Shown: positions 58,301 through 64,000 of the stretch, piece by piece | Position numbering within the stretch: position 1 is the first letter of the stretch | Layout of the letters: each line of letters opens with the position of its first letter | Assembly: GCA_028386065.3 (NCBI GenBank) | Contig: JAKUCV010002523.1 | Location: forward strand, 1 to 64,000 | Source: Turnera subulata | Taxonomy: Eukaryota > Streptophyta > Magnoliopsida > Malpighiales > Passifloraceae | DNA: 64,000 nucleotides | Direction of reading: 5' to 3' | The notes under the pieces: generated by a model | What the model was told of the DNA's origin: nothing | The model's database searches: none | The model's input: only the letters and a program-made list of their open reading frames with translations | Program-made: the position numbers and the translations under genes

Positions 58301-59149
58301 GGTAGGATTGATATGCGGGTAAACATAGACATCCCTGTGGATACGGAACTTGTGGAGCCCTTACAAGAAGGGTGTGTATGGCGCCAGGCAAGGGGGGCTG
58401 CTACTGAGGTACTGGGAGCAAAGGGCGTCGTGGGATCTTCAGAGAAGGTATATACTGATAGGACTATCTTTTGCATCTTGTCCTTTTCTCTTGACAAGCT
58501 ATCTATTTTTCTTCTTCAAGTGGTTCAGACTGCAGTTTGTGGGTTCAATGCAGGTTGGGATTGCCCAACAGTGGTATGATGAATTAGATAGTTTGTCATT
58601 TTCAACTATTGAACCGGAGATCTCTGTTGAAGAGGATGAAACTAGTACAAATGTGAGATCCCAAGATGAGAAAGTTCATATTGATTGCGCGGTCAACACT
58701 AGCCCCGGAACAAGCGAGGTATCTTGAGATCCACCGAGTCTTTTGCAGGCTACAAATTAAAAATTTGGACTGTATATATCCATTTTGATTCAGATCTCAT
58801 ATGGTAATTGAATTAGGTAGTTTATGTTTAACTCTGTTTCCAATGGCAGGTTGTTATACATGCGGCACTGTATTTAAAACTTAAACGACATTCTGATTTA
58901 GGAGAGTGCAGTCGAGAGAAATATGCGGCAAGGATGGCTGATATTTTGAATCGTGGAAGTAGGAGTGAGAGAGATACATGCCTTCAGCTCCTATTAAAAT
59001 CAAGCCATGATTTGATGGACTACATCCTCATGAGACCTCTACATGTTAGGATAAAATTGAATAGTCTGGATCACCCAAAGGCAGATAATGGGAAAGACAT
59101 TGTTTTAACAGACTCCTCGGTTGAAGTCAATGTATCACTGGAGACGTGA
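52385..59149 (+). CDS. NHL-repeat protein with thioredoxin-like region, 16 exons
   Basis: Exons: 52,385-52,445; 52,545-52,662; 52,817-52,914; 53,069-53,213; 53,337-53,475; 53,660-53,753; 54,186-54,323; 54,983-55,083; 55,818-55,931; 56,148-56,374; 57,233-57,291; 57,376-57,567; 57,668-57,779; 58,306-58,447; 58,554-58,718; 58,850-59,149. All junctions keep frame, giving 734 residues. The N-terminus (MSLRYNRFRQVSRLLPHI) is Arg-rich with no acidic residue, like a mitochondrial presequence. A thioredoxin-like fold is suggested by GNVDFFKKDRIFLVLAGQFL...FPEVHVMGL without a CXXC pair. NHL repeats follow (about 265-375: DHIFLSDSNHHRIIVADGSG; DCLYIVDSENHAIRRAD). The C-terminal ~150 residues are unassigned. 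It resembles the plant EMB1974-type NHL protein, from memory. The exon 12/13 junction is the weakest: the frame requires an acceptor inside CAGAGAG. Confidence 0.9.
54038..54169 (-). mobile_element. tRNA-related SINE in intron 6 of the NHL gene
   Basis: The body is 54,055-54,152, flanked by perfect 17-bp copies of TATCTCAATCTTGACTT (54,038-54,054 and 54,153-54,169). On the minus strand it has an A-box-like TAGCGCATTGGCA and a B box GGTTCGAGTCTC (complement 54,080-54,091), followed by a short tail ending in A. At about 98 bp it is little more than a tRNA-related head plus tail, very short for a plant SINE. Its TSD and tail imply LINE-assisted insertion. Confidence 0.8.
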
Positions 59150-60298
59150 TTGCTGTTCGTGTACACTAAGTATCGTGATATTGTTGTCATCTGTTCCTTC
59201 TACAGCCTTATCAGATTTCAATTCTTCACAGATTTGAATTTTGAACGAGAACTTCAACTCCAAACTCCATGAAGCTTGTGCTTTGGCATCAAATAGAAGC
59301 ATTTAAAGGAAGAGAATGGTCCTGAAGAACAGTGACTGCTCCAGGATGTATCCCTTTTGCTGAGACATCTCTTAAATTTTGTCATAGTAATGAAATTCAA
59401 CAATGCTGCCTTTAAATTCAATTCTTGTTTGTGCATTGATTTTAAACTCAATTCTTTTTGTACTGTATGAAAAGAAAATGTATGTATGTATCTTGTTTCG
59501 GCTTTTCAATTATAGCATGGAGTTAGATTATTTCATGTTGTTGAGAGTTCCTGGACCTTTCGGCCGAAACTTATAAGTGATTGATATGGTCACAACTCGC
59601 ATATGCTTGCAAAAGGCCTCGTGATAAAACTCAGTAATTTCTCTTTAAAATGGCAGGGAGGTCGTCAGTCATACGGGAAGTAGGTGGCCTTTGAAGTATG
59701 AAATAGATTGCAGCTCCTATCAAGGCTTCTCCCACCTATTCTATGATTCAATGTAATAATCCTATTCTGCTTGACTTGTCAAGACAGGAGAAAGAACAGG
59801 ACGCAGGACTTGGAATCTTTGCATCTTTCTGAGAAACATAACAATATAACACATTATTGTCTTTTTGCAACCATGCAGGTTTTGAATCTTCCGCATAAGA
59901 CGAATGATACTCAATTCTGCTGCAGTATATATTTGACAACTGGCACAGCAGAGAGAGTTAAACTTAATGATGTTGCAACCAACCACTTTTTCTTTATTAG
60001 TCTCTCTTTGTTTTGTTGTCTTGGGGAAATGTTGACGATAATTATGTTTGAGACACCATTAAGAATCTAATGATAAATGGGTTCGTCATTTTCTCAACCA
60101 CCTTCCACAGTTATGTGTTCACGTGAATACAGCTATTATAGAAAAAAAAAAGTTCCATCGAATATGGCATCCAAGAACTAATAAAAATGTCCTGCCATGC
60201 GAGGTGTTCAGCTTCACCAACCACGGAAAGGACCTCAATCCAATTTTTAGTTTCCAGGAAAAGTAGACGTTTCCTGTCTTTAACTAGACAATACTCAC
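59150..60298. other. Spacer between NHL gene and plantacyanin gene
   Basis: The 3' UTR of the NHL gene probably occupies the first few hundred bases. No gene or element is recognised in the rest; short open frames lack family features. Confidence 0.5.
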
Positions 60299-60305
60299 TA
60301 TAAAA
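60299..60305 (+). promoter_or_regulatory. TATA box of the plantacyanin gene
   Basis: TATAAAA lies 75 bases before the ATG at 60,380, leaving room for a ~45-base 5' UTR. No competing ATG lies between about 60,330 and the start codon. Confidence 0.6.
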
Positions 60306-60379
60306 GTAACTCACATGAACTCATTCTCTCAAATATACTCATACGGAACTCAATTCGTTTCTCACTAGCAATTGAGAAA

Positions 60380-60900
60380 ATGGGTCACCAGGGAAGATGC
60401 AGTGCAAGCCAAGCTATTGTTGTGACTGCTTCTCTTCTTAGCATCATCCTACTCCATTTTGAAACCACTGAAGCTACTACTTTCACTGTTGGTGATACTT
60501 CAGGCTGGACGTACAATATTCAAAGTTGGGCAGACGGGAAAAGATTCAAAACAGGCGATGTACTTAGTATGTAACATGCTAAATTTAACTTAAAAATTTT
60601 AAGTTAAAACACCTTGTCTTTCTATTGTAGTTAGCTCCTTTTTTTGCTTTTTTTTTTTCTGGAATGATTGATTGGTTTTGATGGTATCATCTTGGTGCAG
60701 CTTTCAACTATGACCCATCAGCGCATGATGTGGCAACTGTAGACCTTAAAGGCTATAACAGTTGCAGTCTCTCTCTCAAGTCTAAGACTTACAGCTCCGG
60801 GAAAGATAACATCAAATTGAAGAAGGGAAAAAACTACTTTATTTGCAGCATTCCTGGCCATTGTGATGGAGGGTTGAAGATTGTGGTTGATGCTTCCTAG
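60380..60900 (+). CDS. Plantacyanin (basic blue protein), axial ligand Leu
   Basis: Two exons, 60,380-60,566 and 60,701-60,900, joined in phase 1 across a GT-AG intron, encode 128 residues. Residues 1-32 are a secretory signal peptide (hydrophobic ILLHF core, cleavage probably after EA). The 96-residue mature domain is the normal plantacyanin length: TTFTVGDTSGWTYN, then DPSAHDV with copper ligand His71, and FICSIPGHCDGGLKI with ligands Cys111 and His116. Cys84 and Cys117 form the family disulfide. The axial position, Met in classical plantacyanins (GHCxxxM), is Leu121 here. Plantacyanins are small extracellular type 1 copper proteins implicated in reproduction and cell-wall redox. There is no GPI-anchor tail. 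Pred. intron and ends are secure; Leu may raise the redox potential or weaken copper binding. Confidence 0.95.
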
Positions 60901-61268
60901 ATAAATCATGACCGTGTGATATGGAAGGGCTCGAGTTGCTTGTCCTCAATTATGTCAAAATTCTTGCATAAGAGACCAGATATATGTTGTGTCATATGTG
61001 TGTATGCATTTAGCTTGGGGTCCAAGATAATTTACGAATTCACTGGTTCTTACTTCTCAATGATCAGGATACCTGTTTTGATTCTGGATTCTTTTTATTT
61101 TACAATCAATTGTCGGTTGACCAAAAATCTATGTTCTTTGCCTTAAGATTGTCCGCTGACCATAAATCTATTACCACAGAAGGTGCTTCCAGTCCATTTT
61201 GCTTGAAAGTTTATAATTTGCAGCAAGAAAATTTCATGTAAAAAGAATTTAGACATATAATTAAGGTT

Positions 61269-61472
61269 TCTGAAAGCCTGTGTGATGCAAGTGATGGAGC
61301 CATAACATTGCCTCAAGGTCCAATTACAAGGAACACTTCAAGAAGGTTAAGGAATCAACTTCTACATCACATTCAAGCCTTGATCAACACGGAACTTGAA
61401 GAACACGCAATGATCAAGGTTGAGAAGGAGCTGAAACCAAAACCTATATGTTTGCTTGCTATTGAAGAGTAA
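61269..61472 (+). pseudogene. Ty3/gypsy pol C-terminal end
   Basis: The frame reads SESLCDASDGAITLPQGPIT then RNTSRRLRNQLLHHIQ and ends ICLLAIEE with a stop at 61,470-61,472. The GPITRxxxxRL motif is characteristic of the extreme C-terminus of plant gypsy polyproteins. The upstream part is absent: an in-frame stop lies at about 61,239 and the plantacyanin gene is close by. Confidence 0.6.
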
Positions 61473-61490
61473 TCGGCTCAAGGAAGCAAG

Positions 61491-62218
61491 TGGGGTCCAA
61501 TCGACAACACCTCAGCCCATGTGGGCCCATGTTGACATATCTCTTAAGTTTTATTTAGGTTAGTCGAAATTTTATGTTATTCTTTGTTGTTAATTTCGGC
61601 ATGGTTTAATTAGTTAGATTTAAGTTTGGGCTTTAGTTAATTAGTTTGGGCTATTATTGTTTGGGTTTATTTGAGTTCGATTCAATGTTGGATTCACTTA
61701 AAACCTAGTTGCTTTCGGGTTAGAATAGGTCAATAGGTGTCAAACTTAGAGTCAAAGTCAAAATCCAATTTGACTAGGATTTGGGATTGATGCCGAATTA
61801 GGGTTAGGGATTTAGTATAAATAGGGAGTCTTTTCTATTGATTTCGACATGACTATTTTGAGAGAATAAAATTGCCTTTGAGGTTTTCTTTGATTGTGGA
61901 TTCAATCGTGATCGAGAGTGGATTCTCTTGGTTTTATAATAGGGTTTGAGTTTATTTATCAAGTGTCTTGCTTGTGGCGTTTATTCAATTCCTTGTGATT
62001 CTAATCCCTTTGTTGCCTATTCCTTAATTGAGTCTAGGAGGTGAAGAATAGAATTGCTAAAACCTATTGTTGTGTATCTACTTCTTTGTTGTCTAATCCG
62101 GTGCAAAGATTAGGAGGTGAAGGAGACTTACACGGTGAGTTTGATTGAGATTGACGATCGAGACAATCAGATAGTTACGGAGGTGGAACTAGTGGATTCT
62201 ATGGCTGTTGCCGTATCA
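61491..62218 (+). repeat. Ty3/gypsy LTR (single copy in window)
   Basis: The LTR is inferred between the purine-rich AAGGAAGCAAG (61,480-61,490) on the left and a primer-binding-like TTTTGGTAGCGGAGC (from 62,221) on the right. Candidate ends are TGGGGTCC and CCGTATCA. With no second copy in the window, the left edge is uncertain; TG at about 61,530 is an alternative. Confidence 0.5.
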
Positions 62219-62223
62219 TCTTT

Positions 62224-62235
62224 TGGTAGCGGAGC
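62224..62235 (+). other. Primer-binding site of the gypsy element
   Basis: TGGTAGCGGAGC lies six bases after the inferred LTR end. It is the same variant as in the copia element and in the long-LTR element. Confidence 0.55.
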
Positions 62236-62921
62236 TGAGGTTTCAATCAATCATATCCTTTTGTGTTTGTGTTTTTAATTTAATCGTGGCCTTTTCAATT
62301 CTTATTCTTGTTGTCGATTTATATATATATATATAAAAAAAAAGTTTGTCGATTGTGTGTTACTTGCTGTCGACAAACGAAAAAAAAAAAAGAAAGTGCA
62401 AGTCGACTTGGTTGATTGTGTTGGAATTGGAATTGTGGCCTTGGATTGCAAGATTATCAGATGTTTCTTGCAGGGAATTCAATTGATTGATTGTTGTTTG
62501 TGAATTGGTTGATTGAAATCAAGGAGAAGTTGGATTATTTGCTGTTTTGGAATCGATTTCTGCGGGAGAAGATTGCTGTGAATAGTCAAAATTTTGTATA
62601 TCAACTGATATACAACACTTGCTGCCTGATTATTTCTTTTTGCTGAATTCGATTTGAGCTTTCTATTGTGTTGGGTGATTGTTGTTTCATAATTGCTCAA
62701 TTATGCAAATAATCTTTCACATACATATTCTTGTTCTTGTGTGTGATCAATCTTTTCTTTCTTGGTGTCGAAATTGCCTCTAGAATTGATATCTTATCTT
62801 TCTTTCTTTAGGTTTCCTTGATTCCTTGAATTAATTGCTGCTGGTTGGTTGTTTGATTTTGTTTATTTGACACACGTGAGGAGTTTTACCACTAACGAAT
62901 TTCTTGCAGGTTTCTTTCACA

Positions 62922-64000
62922 ATGTCTTCAGTTTATGACTCAGACCGGCTTGTTGTGATGACCCACCTTAAGGATCTTTTTGACAATCTCTCGATCAAAA
63001 TCAATAAAGTTGGCAACACTGCAGCCGAGACCAATGCTAAGTTCGAGCGACAGGCACAGGCTATGGAGACTCGCATGACCCGTCTAGAAAACGCCATCCA
63101 TGCATTGACCGAAAGCATTGGCAACAACAACATTCGAGAGATGGTGCGAGTCAAGATGCTAGGGTGGAGGAAGAAGTCGATCAAGAGGAGCACTCTGACG
63201 AGGTGGACCCTAGAAGGCCAAGTGGAAGAGGGCGTGGAGATGGAGGAAGAGGCGGTGGCGCATACCGACCTAGGTTCCAAGAACGGCCAGCCTACAATAA
63301 GGCCGAGTGACAAGACCGATTTGATCGTGACTTTGGAAATATCAAGATGAATGTTCCCATTTTTCATGGCACCAATGATCCGGATGCATATCTCGATTGG
63401 GTGGAAGATATGAAAGCTTTATTTGATTGCCATCAATATAATGATGAGAAGAAGATCAAGCTTGTTGTGGTGGTATTCAAGGATTATGCCAAATCTTGGT
63501 GGCATAAACTAGTTTCCAATCGAAGGAGATATGGAGAAGAAGAGATTGAGACTTGGGCTGAGATGAAGAGAATCATGAAGAAGAGATTTGTGCCTGCTTC
63601 ACATCAAAGAGAGCTGCTGAATCGTTTTTACTCCCTCAAGCAAGGCACCAAGAGTGTTGATGAGTATTGGAAGGCGCTTGAGGTGGCGACAAATCAAGCT
63701 GGACGTGAAGAGGATGAGGAGTCTCTTATGTCAAGATTTTATTATGGATTGAATGCTGACATTGCACAGGTTCTTGATTTGCAGCACGTTGCGGAGATTG
63801 AAGAGATGGTGGCATTGGCTTCAAAGATCGAGAAGCAGCTGAAGAAGAAATCCTATGTGAAGCCTTCAAGCTATAACTCTTGGAATGCGAGATCCAAATA
63901 TTCCAAGGATTTGGGTAGCTCTAGCAAGGTTCCTTTAGACACACCCAAGATGCTTCCATGGAAGGTCAAAGAGGAGCCAAAGACACCCAATGCACCGCAA
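62922..64000 (+). pseudogene. Ty3/gypsy gag, broken, runs off the window
   Basis: The start is ATG 62,922 (MSSVYDSDRLVVMTHLKDLF), followed by a coiled-coil-like stretch and an Arg/Gly-rich segment. The frame shifts near 63,135: the Gly/Arg-rich text and the following gag domain are in another frame. There is then a TGA at 63,308-63,310. From about 63,350 the retrotransposon gag domain is clear: MNVPIFHGTNDPDAYLDWV, AKSWWHKL, WAEMKRIMKKRFVPAS, FYSLKQGTKSVDEYW. The domain stays open to the window end, where zinc knuckle and pol should follow. The leader between primer site and gag is ~690 bp. Confidence 0.85.

Noticed and set aside
59771..60070. 99-codon + strand open frame between two genes
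   Set aside because: No family resemblance; it overlaps minus-strand open frames of the same quality, consistent with chance.

Overview
This window is nuclear DNA of a flowering plant, most likely a eudicot. The evidence is AT-rich intergenic DNA, short GT-AG introns, plant-only protein families (a TDIF-type CLE peptide, a plantacyanin) and many plant-type transposable elements. I cannot name the species from the sequence.

Four host genes are supported, all on the + strand. (1) 11,141-15,071: seven coding exons of a conserved plant protein I cannot name, with membrane-like segments near both ends. Its first exon has a frame conflict and one intron looks GC-AG. (2) 39,782-40,162: a single-exon CLE41/CLE44 precursor ending in the exact TDIF dodecapeptide. 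(3) 52,385-59,149: a 16-exon gene for a 734-residue protein with a thioredoxin-like region, NHL repeats and a probable mitochondrial presequence. (4) 60,380-60,900: a two-exon plantacyanin (basic blue protein) with Leu where the axial copper ligand Met is expected. The genes are not an operon and show no obvious shared pathway.

The rest is mostly mobile DNA. 1-6,626: LTR retrotransposon remains, chiefly a non-autonomous element with a 3.2-kb LTR and a 1.4-kb non-coding interior (minus strand). 8,764-10,316: a Mutator-like element with ~150-bp terminal inverted repeats (TIRs), a 10-bp target-site duplication (TSD) and a nested MITE. 17,353-21,556: a degenerate minus-strand Ty1/copia element with paired 274-bp LTRs and most of gag missing. 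21,989-26,597: a 4.6-kb solo LTR with a perfect TTTAG TSD. 26,732-28,485: a second Mutator-like element with ~240-bp TIRs. 32,392-37,778: an L1-type LINE with a 17-bp TSD, only two in-frame stops in ORF2, and a Harbinger-type MITE in its 3' UTR. 43,771-52,167: an older L1-type LINE with a 15-bp TSD, itself carrying a 1.45-kb insertion and a retroposed polyadenylated transcript. 61,269-64,000: a Ty3/gypsy arrangement (pol end, one LTR, gag) running off the window.

The least expected pattern is a set of micro-insertions. At several places 13-16 bp direct repeats flank only 13-21 bp, made of a poly(A) or poly(T) run plus a few bases. They look like non-LTR insertions truncated almost to the tail. 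Together with a 75-bp LINE tail, a 98-bp tRNA-related SINE and the 532-bp retrocopy, they point to extensive L1-driven target-primed insertion at this locus.
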